Positions 1 through 7,100 of a DNA stretch of 13,194 nt are shown here, one piece after another. The notes beneath the pieces were generated by a model. That model worked only from the letters and a program-made list of their open reading frames with translations, did no database searches and was not told the origin of the DNA. This stretch comes from Chloroflexota bacterium (GTDB lineage: Bacteria; Chloroflexota; Anaerolineae; J102), in NCBI GenBank assembly GCA_003353825.1, contig PIVW01000118.1:1-13194 (forward strand), read 5' to 3'. How positions within the stretch are numbered: position 1 is the stretch's first letter; the number at the start of each line of letters is the position of its first letter. The position numbers were made by a program, and so were the translations under genes.

Positions 1-43
1 AAGTAGCAGGTCGCAGGTACAACTTCGCTTGCAGACAAGGTTG

Positions 44-78
44 AACTTGCCACTTGCAACGTGCCACTTGCCACACAC
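44..78. repeat. Heptanucleotide tandem repeat, five degenerate units
   Basis: Five consecutive 7-base units can be read: AACTTGC, CACTTGC, AACGTGC, CACTTGC, CACACAC. The consensus is MACTTGC. Bases 1-43 contain looser relatives such as CGCTTGC, so the array may have been longer and continue to the left of the window. It lies upstream of the degV promoter and codes for nothing recognisable. Its function is unknown; slippage of a non-coding short repeat is the simplest explanation. Confidence 0.6.
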
Positions 79-102
79 ATCGACAAAAAACTGTCGATGA
101 TT

Positions 103-132
103 TTGCGTAAGCGCCTAATAAATTGGTATAAT
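103..132 (+). promoter_or_regulatory. Promoter for the DegV-family gene
   Basis: A perfect -10 hexamer TATAAT lies at 127-132. A partial -35 hexamer TTGCGT lies at 103-108, with 18-base spacing. Transcription would start near 139-140, giving a leader of about 125 bases before the ATG at 266. The -10 box is inside the palindrome at 112-142, so control by a bound repressor is plausible. Confidence 0.6.
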
Positions 133-142
133 TCATTAGGCG
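112..142. promoter_or_regulatory. Operator-like 31-bp imperfect palindrome over the -10 box
   Basis: The arms CGCCTAAT (112-119) and ATTAGGCG (135-142) are perfect inverted repeats. After one mismatch (120/134), four more base pairs match (AATT 121-124 with AATT 130-133), so 12 of 13 positions per arm are symmetric around base 127. The element covers the space between the promoter hexamers and the whole TATAAT. This is the usual layout of a dimeric repressor site. No regulator gene lies beside it, and which protein binds is unknown. Confidence 0.5.
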
Positions 143-252
143 ATAGTGTGAAGCGCACACAGTGTAATCACGCTAGTTGAATGGAAGCGCGCTCGCATGA
201 GATAATGGGAGCGCCAACATCATTCTTGATTCACATTTACAAGACCGAATAC

Positions 253-259
253 AAGGAGA
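253..259 (+). promoter_or_regulatory. Ribosome binding site of the DegV-family gene
   Basis: AAGGAGA ends six bases before the ATG at 266. It is the clearest Shine-Dalgarno sequence in the window. Most other starts here have none, or are coupled to the gene before. Confidence 0.8.
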
Positions 260-265
260 CTTTAC

Positions 266-1114
266 ATGTCCTCTGTTGTCGTCATCGCCGATAGCGGTTG
301 TGATCTACCTTCTGCCACCTTGTCCCACTACAATATCCATCTAGCGCCGCTGATCGCTCGCTTTGGCATGTACGAACTCATCGACAGTCCCGAGGCTCGG
401 GCTGAATTCTGGGACAAGTATGATGTCAGCCAGCCCCCCCAGACTTCCGGACCCTCCGTGGGCACTTGGGTAGAAGTTTACCAGGCTGCCTTGGAGCAGG
501 CCGATGAGGCCGTGGTGGTGACGCTCACGGGTAAACATAGCGGCACATTCAATAGCGCTATGGTTGCGGCCGCCGAGTTTTCGGGCCGAGTGCATGTCTT
601 TGATTCATGGTCCTTGTCGTTGGGCGAGGGATTGCTCGTACAGCGGGCTGCCCAACTTGCGGCTTCGGGCGAATCAGCAGCCACCATTCTCGAAGAGCTT
701 ACACAGTGGCGCCAGCAGCTGCGTGTGTTCATCATATTGGATACCATGGAAGCAGTTCAGCGTGGAGGCCGCTTGGCGCCACTGATGGCCGCCATCAAAC
801 GCATGTCGAGCATACTCAAAATCAAACCGGTCCTGACACTACGAGAGGGCAACCTCACTTTCGAAGGCGCTGTACGTAGCATGAAGCGAGGGGTAAGCCG
901 ATTAAGCAACTCAGTTGTAGATCAACCGCTTGCAGCCGTCGCTGTTGCGCACACACGCGCACCCAAGTTAGCAGAACAACTTGCTGATCAAGTCGCAGTG
1001 GTAAGTGCCCATCCTCGCGAGGCGATTCGACTGATGGAAGCAGGGCCGGCGTTGGCAGCTCATGCCGGCCCGGGCGCTCTTGGCCTGGCCTTTGTTCCGG
1101 CAGAACCTAAATGA
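266..1114 (+). CDS. DegV family fatty-acid-binding protein
   Basis: DegV proteins bind a fatty acid in a cleft between two alpha/beta domains; in Firmicutes the FakB members present it to the kinase FakA for phosphorylation. This 282-residue protein has the normal family length and landmarks: an N-terminal strand with D9-S10 and DLP at 13-15, TSGPS at 60-64 (usual TSQPS), SGTFNSA at 92-98 (the lipid head-group loop), LDTMEAVQRGGRL at 159-170 and IKPVL at 186-190 followed by an EGxL turn. The start has a strong ribosome binding site. It appears to be a single-gene unit under its own promoter, 160 bases before the protease gene. No FakA-like kinase lies in the window, so a role in lipid phosphorylation cannot be shown. 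The family call is firm; the ligand is unknown. Confidence 0.93.
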   Translation: MSSVVVIADSGCDLPSATLSHYNIHLAPLIARFGMYELIDSPEARAEFWDKYDVSQPPQTSGPSVGTWVEVYQAALEQADEAVVVTLTGKHSGTFNSAMVAAAEFSGRVHVFDSWSLSLGEGLLVQRAAQLAASGESAATILEELTQWRQQLRVFIILDTMEAVQRGGRLAPLMAAIKRMSSILKIKPVLTLREGNLTFEGAVRSMKRGVSRLSNSVVDQPLAAVAVAHTRAPKLAEQLADQVAVVSAHPREAIRLMEAGPALAAHAGPGALGLAFVPAEPK

Positions 1115-1274
1115 TTAACATCGGCACACCTGGGCACAAAAACGGCCAGCCTCTGAGTCCCGCACGGAACTCGAATCCACACTGGGACGTATTGACTTAT
1201 GTGGACCACGACTACAGAAGGCTTTCTGCAGACACATACCTGATATCTGTTTTGACGCTCATCGAATAACCTTT

Positions 1275-3395
1275 ATGCATTCCCTGATAATCATGGTGTT
1301 TTCGCTGGTACTCGTTACCGGTGTTGTCCCCACAGTTCATGCTCAACCGCCCGATCCCATTTCACCCAAACAGGGCCAAGCTCCTCATAGTACCATCCCA
1401 GAGCTTTTTATAGACAGCGCTGAATTGGCCCCCGCGCAAGTGCAATCAGCCAAAGCGCTTGGCATCTGGGCGGGTACTGGTCAAGTTCGCCTAATTATCG
1501 AGGCAGAGCGGCTACCAGATTTGCCTGCAGGTGTCGAGATCGAAATCGCCTCTGGAGGAAGCTATCAGTTGCGAGTGCCGCGTTCACAACTGCAGGCGTT
1601 GATCTTCACACCGGGCATACAACGTATACGATCTTCTTACCCACATACGGAGGCCCTCTTCAGCGAGGGTCTGTCACCTGCAGGTCTATTTCCTTGGCTT
1701 GCCTCCGGCTGGAACGGCGGCGGTGTGCGCATAGCGGTTATCGATACAGGCTTTGGCGGATGGCAAAATCTCATAAGTCAGGGCGAACTCCCCTCTTTTG
1801 TATCGATTCGCAACTTTCGGGCCGATGGCAAGTTCGAAGAAGGCAACCATGGTAGTGCCGTTGCCGAGGTCGTTTTCGATTCGGCGCCAGGAGCCAACCT
1901 TTTCCTGCTTGGTTTTGATACCGATTTAGAACTGTCCGATGCCGTAGATTTTGCCATCAGCCAAGAAGTCGATATTATCGTTCACTCGATCAGTTGGTTT
2001 AATTCTGGCCCAGGCGATGGTACAGGCGCGATCGCCGATATCGTTCGTAGGGCCACATCTGCCGGGATCCTCTGGGTCAATTCGGCAGGTAATCAGGCCC
2101 AACGTTTTTATACCGGCTACTATGTGTCTGGTGGCAGTGGGCGGCACTTGTTTGCAGCGGGCGATGACTCCAACCTCATTTATGTTCAAGCAGGTGAGGT
2201 TATCTGCGGTTTTCTATCGTGGGATAGCTGGCCAGTGACAGCAGATGATTATGATCTTTATCTGTATTTTGGCAGCCAGCCGGTTGCGAACGCTGCCCTT
2301 GAACAAAATGGTTCTCAACCTCCTACCGAGGCGCTTTGCCACACGGCCGCCACCACCGGCATCTACGGATTCAAGATCGATCGCTACAGCGGGCGCACCC
2401 TGACACTGAATATGCACGTTGTCGGCACCAACAATCTGCAATATGCTTCGCCTGCAGGATCCATTGTCCAACCTGCCGATGCAGCAGAAACCTTTAGTAT
2501 TGGTGCGCTCTTCTGGCCCCAACCTTATCTGCTAGAATCATACAGCAGCCGTGGCCCCACCACAGATGGCCGTGTCAAGCCCGATATGGTTGCCTATGAT
2601 GGCGTGAGCACCACGAGCCGCGGGGTGAGCAACGGCCTACCTTTTGACGGTGGGGGCACCGGATTCTTTGGCACCTCGGCTGCTGCTCCACATGTCGGAG
2701 GTGCAGCTGCAATACTCATGCAGCGCTATCCCACCTGGTCGGCCAATCAAATACGCGGCTATCTATTGACCTCTACTATCGACATGGGCAACATAGGGCC
2801 AGACTCCTCTTATGGTTCCGGCCGCCTCTACCTGCAATTCACGACGCCCACCCCAACGATTACCCCGACAGCCACTGCTACGCCTACGCGAACACCGACC
2901 CACACACCTACGACTACACCCACGCGTACACCCTCTCCTACGCCAACACCAACTCCAACCCGTACACCCTCTCCAACCCGTACACCCTCTCCTACGCCAA
3001 CACCAACTCCAACCCGTACACCTACCCCCACTATCACGCCAACGCCGACAATCACGCCGACTTCCACGCCCTCCGTTCCCTGGGTAGCGATTCAGCCTAG
3101 AACGTTAGTTGTTGCGCCTCTCAATTCACAAAGCGTCGATGTCCTTTGGGGAAATCATTCGCTACCTGATCTATTGCAGCTACGATTGACAGGACAGGTA
3201 CACCTGTCTGGCAATACCACAACAGTGGACTTCCCCCTCACAACCTCATCGGGAACATACCCGACGATACTCTATGCCAATCATGAGGCAATAGCAGGTG
3301 TTCCCTTTACCGTCAGGGCAAGCACGGCTGGCGACGCAACCCTTTATACCGGCACCATCGGCCACAGTTTTTTCATGCCGATCATTCTTCGTTGA
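1275..3395 (+). CDS. Secreted subtilisin-like (S8) serine protease with Thr/Pro-rich linker
   Basis: This 706-residue protein has a signal peptide with likely cleavage after VHA at residue 23. A pro-region covers about 24-140. The catalytic domain follows, with Asp157 in AVIDTGFGG, His192 in NHGSAVAE, oxyanion Asn273 in NSAGN and nucleophile Ser468 in [11 protein letters not shown], so the triad is complete. Between Asn and Ser, about residues 310-385, is an extra beta-rich segment that resembles a PPC-type domain. Residues 523-600 are nearly all Thr and Pro with a few Arg, Ser and Ile. A last region of about 100 residues looks like a beta sandwich and ends FFMPIILR, possibly a surface-retention signal. 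The ATG at 1275 has no Shine-Dalgarno sequence but gives an intact signal peptide. I see no convincing promoter in the 160 bases upstream, only an isolated TTGACT at 1192. It probably degrades extracellular proteins; the substrate is unknown. Confidence 0.93.
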   Translation: MHSLIIMVFSLVLVTGVVPTVHAQPPDPISPKQGQAPHSTIPELFIDSAELAPAQVQSAKALGIWAGTGQVRLIIEAERLPDLPAGVEIEIASGGSYQLRVPRSQLQALIFTPGIQRIRSSYPHTEALFSEGLSPAGLFPWLASGWNGGGVRIAVIDTGFGGWQNLISQGELPSFVSIRNFRADGKFEEGNHGSAVAEVVFDSAPGANLFLLGFDTDLELSDAVDFAISQEVDIIVHSISWFNSGPGDGTGAIADIVRRATSAGILWVNSAGNQAQRFYTGYYVSGGSGRHLFAAGDDSNLIYVQAGEVICGFLSWDSWPVTADDYDLYLYFGSQPVANAALEQNGSQPPTEALCHTAATTGIYGFKIDRYSGRTLTLNMHVVGTNNLQYASPAGSIVQPADAAETFSIGALFWPQPYLLESYSSRGPTTDGRVKPDMVAYDGVSTTSRGVSNGLPFDGGGTGFFGTSAAAPHVGGAAAILMQRYPTWSANQIRGYLLTSTIDMGNIGPDSSYGSGRLYLQFTTPTPTITPTATATPTRTPTHTPTTTPTRTPSPTPTPTPTRTPSPTRTPSPTPTPTPTRTPTPTITPTPTITPTSTPSVPWVAIQPRTLVVAPLNSQSVDVLWGNHSLPDLLQLRLTGQVHLSGNTTTVDFPLTTSSGTYPTILYANHEAIAGVPFTVRASTAGDATLYTGTIGHSFFMPIILR
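2925..3022 (+). repeat. In-gene direct repeat, 44-bp copies at 54-bp period
   Basis: Bases 2925-2968 and 2979-3022 are identical over 44 positions. Each contains the 18-base module CGTACACCCTCTCC plus a variable end, and a third, shorter module copy lies between at 2961-2978. The repeat encodes part of the Thr/Pro linker of the protease. Because units are multiples of 18 bases, gain or loss keeps the reading frame, so linker length can change without breaking the protein. Confidence 0.85.
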
Positions 3396-3430
3396 GTGCA
3401 TTGGTAATCAGAAAGTTGCCATTTTCGATA

Positions 3431-3447
3431 AGATACTGGAAGTATCT
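3431..3447. other. Perfect 7-bp hairpin downstream of the protease gene
   Basis: AGATACT (3431-3437) and AGTATCT (3441-3447) are perfect complements with a three-base loop. The hairpin lies 36 bases past the protease stop codon and 13 bases before a second hairpin. There is no T-run after it, so it is not a classic terminator. It may protect the mRNA 3' end or be a small protein-binding palindrome. Confidence 0.4.
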
Positions 3448-3460
3448 GGCTGAAATTCAA

Positions 3461-3476
3461 AGACCCCGCAGGGTCT
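3461..3476 (+). terminator. Possible terminator hairpin after the protease gene
   Basis: AGACCC (3461-3466) pairs perfectly with GGGTCT (3471-3476) across the loop CGCA. Being GC-rich and 65 bases after the stop codon suits a terminator, but the bases that follow (AGACACAGC) hold no T-run. If it ends transcription it is a non-canonical or Rho-assisted site. Confidence 0.35.
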
Positions 3477-3564
3477 AGACACAGCACCTGAGGGCGCTTC
3501 GTACTTTGAGCCTGGAAATTCCATTGCTTAGGACCTGATGCCCGCATACCGTCGTGCGAATTTG

Positions 3565-3570
3565 TATAAT
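3565..3570 (+). promoter_or_regulatory. -10 box upstream of the lytic transglycosylase gene
   Basis: A perfect TATAAT lies 76 bases before the ATG at 3647, in a non-coding gap and downstream of the two hairpins. I can find no convincing -35 hexamer 16-19 bases upstream. The position favours a promoter for the transglycosylase and isopentenyl phosphate kinase pair. Confidence 0.4.
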
Positions 3571-3646
3571 ATGTGGCCGCTATGGTATTGAACTGCATGA
3601 TTATGATAGCCATACCTCAGTTTTCTGAAATCATATCAGCGTTCTC

Positions 3647-6154
3647 ATGATCCGTTTCTCTATGAGTCGATCCAGTTTCATGTTCATCATGAGCGGGCTG
3701 CTGGCAAGCGTAGCAGCCTGCACTACACCGGTTGTAACGCCCACGCCGATAGCCGCCGGGCCATCTCCAACGGCTACTGTAAGTCTCCCCGCGTCAATAC
3801 CGGTCTCGGCTACAAAAGCGGTTGTGGCGAGTTTAACTTCTACGGCCACAGCAACAGCCACCGAGACTGCTACCCAGACACCCAGTCCAACCCTGACCCC
3901 TAGCCCGACCTCTACCTCTACACCGACAGCGGTCGTATCCAAACAACTGGCCGAAGCCGATGCGCTCCTCCTCAATGGCGATTACCAGGGGGCGACAGAG
4001 GCATATCAAGAGATCGTTGCTTCGTTCTCAGACGATCCACTGGCTGAGGAGGCGACCTTTGGTTTAGGAAAGGCGTTATGGTTGGAGGATGATGCAACGG
4101 CCGCAGCACAAGTCTTTTTGTCACTCGGCAATAGCGATTCTTACCGGGAAACACATCCCGAGATCCTCTATTGGTTGGGACAAGCACTTAAGCGTGTGGG
4201 GCAGGTAAAAGAGGCAGCGGCTGCCTTTATCGAGTATGCGGAGCAACAGTCATTGCTGGACTCCCGGGCATATAGTCTGGCCGGTGACGCCTATGCCGCT
4301 GTGCAGGATACCTCAAATGCCATTGCCAGCTACGAACAGGCCCTCTCTAAAGCGCCTGATATCGCCTCAAAGTTACGCGCCCGAGAGGGCATTGCCGCGG
4401 CCAGCATCCAGGCCGGTGATTTTGAGCGTGCCATCGCCCAATACCAGGCGATCCTAATCTCTGCCAGCCAGCCGGGATATCGCGCCGAAATGCACTATCA
4501 ACTGGGGCAAACGCAACTGGCTAATGGTCAGACAGAGGATGCTTACGCCAGCTTTCAGGAGGCGATGCGGGCAGGCCCTACCAGCCACTTTGCCTATCTG
4601 GCCTTGGCCGATCTTGTCAACGCCGAACAACCGGTCGATAGCTATTTGCGAGGCCGCATCGATGTTGCTGCCGGCGCTTATCAACCCGCCATTGACATAC
4701 TGCACGAATACATGGACACAAACCCAAATCATGCTGCCGAGGCACATGCCCTGGTAGCCCGTGCCTATGAAGGACAGAAGGACTACATACGCGCCGAGAT
4801 CGAATGGCAGCAGCTCACCGATACGCACGCCAATGACACGGCGGCGGGCGCAGCCTGGTTGGGCCGAGGGCGTAGTTACTGGCGCCGTGATGATCCGGCT
4901 ACTGCACGGGAAGTGTATCTGCGGGCAGCGGAATTGAGCCTCGATCGGACTGCCGCGGCCGAGGCGCTGTGGTGGGCTGCCATCATCGCAGAACGGGACG
5001 AAGGCACACTCTCTGAAGCTACTGCCGACTTCGCACGCCTTGCGCAAGAGTACCCCGAAAGCAAATATGCGACACGCGCTGCTTTTCGCTCAGGCTTGAC
5101 CTCCTTCCAATTGGGTGATTTCGAGGCTGCACGTACCATTTGGTCTGCAGCGGCTGATGCCGGCGACGGCTTGTGGGAAGCGGCAGCCTCCTATTGGCTG
5201 GGACGCTCACTAGAGGTCGAAGGCAATACAGACGAAGCCATCACCCACTGGCAGGAGATGACAGAGCGGTGGAGTGCCGGAAATTACTATGGGCTACGCG
5301 CGCGCCAAACCCTTGCCGAACGCCAAAACCAGACAATGGAGCCAGGTGTTCCCGGTGATTCTGACAGTGATTCGCTCCCGGCCCTCACCACCTGGCTCGA
5401 GAGTTGGGTGGAAAGCGATGTTCCAATTGATCTTACTGAGTCGAGATCTGGGCTGGAACGTGCTGCTGAACTGCATCGAGTAGGCGAGACGGTCGCCGCT
5501 GCCGCTGCCTTCGAGGCGCTCCGCCTGAGCTGGCACGATGATCCTGTCGCCTTATTGCAGCTTGCCTTGATGACAAGAGATCTGGGTTATTACAACACCT
5601 CGATTCGCACCGCCGCTCGCTTTCAGGTGCTATCGCCAGACAGACTGGCCAACAGTCCCGTTTATCTGCAGAAACTTATTTTTCCCATTTACTATGCCGA
5701 TCTTATCCTTCCTGCGGCCACTAAGTACGATATAGAACCCCATGTTCTGCTCGGCTTGATCCGCCAGGAATCGTTATTTGGTTCGGCTGCCACCAGCGGC
5801 GCTGCAGCACGCGGCCTCGCCCAGATCATTCCCAGTACCGGGCAAAGCATAGCTCAACAGTTGGGTTGGCCTGACTACCGGGATGAATTATTGTACAGGC
5901 CCTACATCAATGTGGATTTCGGCGCATTTTATCTGAGCCAGGGCCTTAACCGCACCGGTGGCAATGTACCCCAGGCATTGGCCGGATACAATGGCGGCCC
6001 AGGCAATGCCGCATTTTGGCGAGATCTGGCCGGTGACGACGACGACCTTTTTTTGGAACTGATCAACTTCGACGAAACACACCTTTACCTGCGCACCGTC
6101 GCCGTACAGTCAAACCATTATCGGCGCTTGTACCCCGAGCTTGCGAATGAATAG
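3647..6154 (+). CDS. Lipoprotein lytic murein transglycosylase with TPR-like superhelix
   Basis: This enzyme should cleave the MurNAc-GlcNAc bond of peptidoglycan to form 1,6-anhydro-MurNAc. The 835-residue protein starts with a lipoprotein signal; the lipobox VAAC puts the lipidated cysteine at residue 25. A Thr/Pro/Ser-rich spacer runs to about residue 97. Residues 100-600 are alpha-helical repeats of TPR type, comparable to the superhelical ring of Slt70. The C-terminal SLT domain (about 690-830) has the catalytic Glu708 in IRQES, motif II GLAQIIPSTG at 723-732 and motif III YNGG at 781-784. Together these define family 1 lytic transglycosylases. ATG 3662 is a possible alternative start; neither has a clear Shine-Dalgarno sequence. 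The 3' end overlaps the isopentenyl phosphate kinase gene by 8 bases. The protein should sit outside the cytoplasmic membrane, and the TPR part may hold partner proteins. Confidence 0.93.
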   Translation: MIRFSMSRSSFMFIMSGLLASVAACTTPVVTPTPIAAGPSPTATVSLPASIPVSATKAVVASLTSTATATATETATQTPSPTLTPSPTSTSTPTAVVSKQLAEADALLLNGDYQGATEAYQEIVASFSDDPLAEEATFGLGKALWLEDDATAAAQVFLSLGNSDSYRETHPEILYWLGQALKRVGQVKEAAAAFIEYAEQQSLLDSRAYSLAGDAYAAVQDTSNAIASYEQALSKAPDIASKLRAREGIAAASIQAGDFERAIAQYQAILISASQPGYRAEMHYQLGQTQLANGQTEDAYASFQEAMRAGPTSHFAYLALADLVNAEQPVDSYLRGRIDVAAGAYQPAIDILHEYMDTNPNHAAEAHALVARAYEGQKDYIRAEIEWQQLTDTHANDTAAGAAWLGRGRSYWRRDDPATAREVYLRAAELSLDRTAAAEALWWAAIIAERDEGTLSEATADFARLAQEYPESKYATRAAFRSGLTSFQLGDFEAARTIWSAAADAGDGLWEAAASYWLGRSLEVEGNTDEAITHWQEMTERWSAGNYYGLRARQTLAERQNQTMEPGVPGDSDSDSLPALTTWLESWVESDVPIDLTESRSGLERAAELHRVGETVAAAAAFEALRLSWHDDPVALLQLALMTRDLGYYNTSIRTAARFQVLSPDRLANSPVYLQKLIFPIYYADLILPAATKYDIEPHVLLGLIRQESLFGSAATSGAAARGLAQIIPSTGQSIAQQLGWPDYRDELLYRPYINVDFGAFYLSQGLNRTGGNVPQALAGYNGGPGNAAFWRDLAGDDDDLFLELINFDETHLYLRTVAVQSNHYRRLYPELANE

Positions 6155-6974
6155 ATCGCAGACATCCGCCCCTCATTTCATCAAATTGGGTGGCAGTTTG
6201 ATTACGGACAAAAACCGCCCTGTGACACCACGGCCTCTGGTGATCCAACGCCTGGCTGAGGAAATCGCCACAGCCTACCACGCCTTCCCCAGCCGGCCTT
6301 TTCTGCTCTCTCACGGCAGTGGTAGCTACGGCCATATTGTCGGTCGTCGCTACCACACGCGGCAGGGTATACACGATCGTGAGGGATGGCGTGGGTTCAC
6401 CGAAACCGGATATATCGCCGCCCAGCTCAATCGACTGGTGTTAGCAGCATTTCTTCGAACAGGCTTACCGGTCATAAGCTTACCGCCATCTGTTCTCGTA
6501 CGCTGTAATAAGGGCCAGATAGAGACATTCCACATCGAACCGGTGCAAGCAGCGTTACGGGCCGGCCTCATCCCCGTGCTGTTCGGTGACATCGCCTTCG
6601 ATACGCACCTCGGCGGGACTATTGTCTCTACCGAACAAGTTCTGGCGGCAGCAACGCCTTTCCTCTGTCCGGGCCATATCACTCTGGTTGGGGTCGTAGA
6701 TGGTGTTTTCAACGCTGATCCTCTTAGTGTTCCAGATGCCACGCCCATCTCACAACTGCGCGCATCTCAACTCGAAACCGTGAAAGCAATGCTCGGCGGC
6801 TCCTATGGTGTCGATGTAACAGGCGGCATGGCAGGAAAAATCGAGAGTATGGCGGAGTTGCTACGGCATCATCCCAACCTGCGAATCCACTTGCTATCTG
6901 GGGAGATACCCGACCATCTGCAAAAGCATTTATTTGATACGAATCAGTTGTTGGGAACAACGATGACTCTGTGA
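6147..6974 (+). CDS. ipk: Isopentenyl phosphate kinase (amino acid kinase fold)
   Basis: Isopentenyl phosphate kinase phosphorylates isopentenyl phosphate with ATP to isopentenyl diphosphate, the last step of alternative mevalonate pathways. The 275-residue protein has the family pattern: IKLGGSLITDK at 12-22 for ATP phosphates, HGSGSYGH at 56-63 whose final His is the likely conserved phosphate-binding residue, then VLFGDIAFD, a GTIVSTEQ segment and GVVDGVFNADP, ending with the GGMAGKIESM signature that amino acid kinases use for nucleotide binding. Related enzymes are known in archaea, plants and some Chloroflexota such as Roseiflexus. I chose ATG 6147, which overlaps the transglycosylase stop by 8 bases; a TTG at 6141 is also in frame. 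The overlap suggests translational coupling. No other mevalonate gene is in the window. Glutamate 5-kinase or a fosfomycin-resistance kinase are less likely because of the HGSGSYGH motif. Confidence 0.88.
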   Translation: MNRSQTSAPHFIKLGGSLITDKNRPVTPRPLVIQRLAEEIATAYHAFPSRPFLLSHGSGSYGHIVGRRYHTRQGIHDREGWRGFTETGYIAAQLNRLVLAAFLRTGLPVISLPPSVLVRCNKGQIETFHIEPVQAALRAGLIPVLFGDIAFDTHLGGTIVSTEQVLAAATPFLCPGHITLVGVVDGVFNADPLSVPDATPISQLRASQLETVKAMLGGSYGVDVTGGMAGKIESMAELLRHHPNLRIHLLSGEIPDHLQKHLFDTNQLLGTTMTL

Positions 6975-6980
6975 TCCCTG

Positions 6981-6999
6981 TCGCCTGTCATATAGGCGA
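6981..6999 (+). terminator. Possible terminator hairpin after ipk
   Basis: TCGCCT (6981-6986) pairs perfectly with AGGCGA (6994-6999) over a seven-base loop, six bases after the ipk stop codon. The bases after it (GCATTTCAGTT) are only moderately T-rich. The position just before a new promoter supports termination, but the stem is short. Confidence 0.4.
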
Positions 7000-7008
7000 G
7001 CATTTCAG

Positions 7009-7039
7009 TTGCCACATTTCACCGATCTTTAGGTATAAT
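7009..7039 (+). promoter_or_regulatory. Promoter for the LysM/HEAT/permease operon
   Basis: TTGCCA (7009-7014) matches four of six -35 positions and TATAAT (7034-7039) is a perfect -10 box; spacing is 19 bases, slightly long. Transcription would start near 7046, leaving about 55 bases of leader before ATG 7101. The upstream ATG at 7038 lies within the -10 box and could not be in this transcript. Confidence 0.5.
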
Positions 7040-7100
7040 GCGGTTTCGAGCACCGGAGTGTCCCCTTCCGACCACACAGATTCCGGCTAGCCTATTTTTC

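Noticed and set aside
189..214. GCGCTC and GAGCGC inverted repeat in the degV leader
   Set aside because: Six base pairs across a 14-base loop is weak, and nothing links it to the start codon or to a known riboswitch shape.
1160..1185. TCGAATCC resembling a tRNA T-loop
   Set aside because: The flanking bases do not form the five-base-pair T stem, and no acceptor or anticodon stems can be drawn nearby.
1192..1197. TTGACT as a -35 box for the protease gene
   Set aside because: No -10-like hexamer lies 15-19 bases downstream, so it is not supported as a promoter.
2828..3067. Minus-strand frame rich in Val and Gly opposite the protease linker
   Set aside because: It is the antisense of the Thr/Pro codons; the repeated composition removes stop codons in several frames. 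The same applies to the plus-strand frame at 2812-3087 and the minus-strand frame at 3631-3975.
3344..3613. Minus-strand frame of 89 codons across the gap after the protease
   Set aside because: It has no ribosome binding site or recognisable domain, overlaps the protease end, and covers both hairpins and the TATAAT box.
4454..5047. Minus-strand frame of 197 codons inside the transglycosylase gene
   Set aside because: It is fully contained in a gene with clear TPR and SLT content and has no domain of its own.
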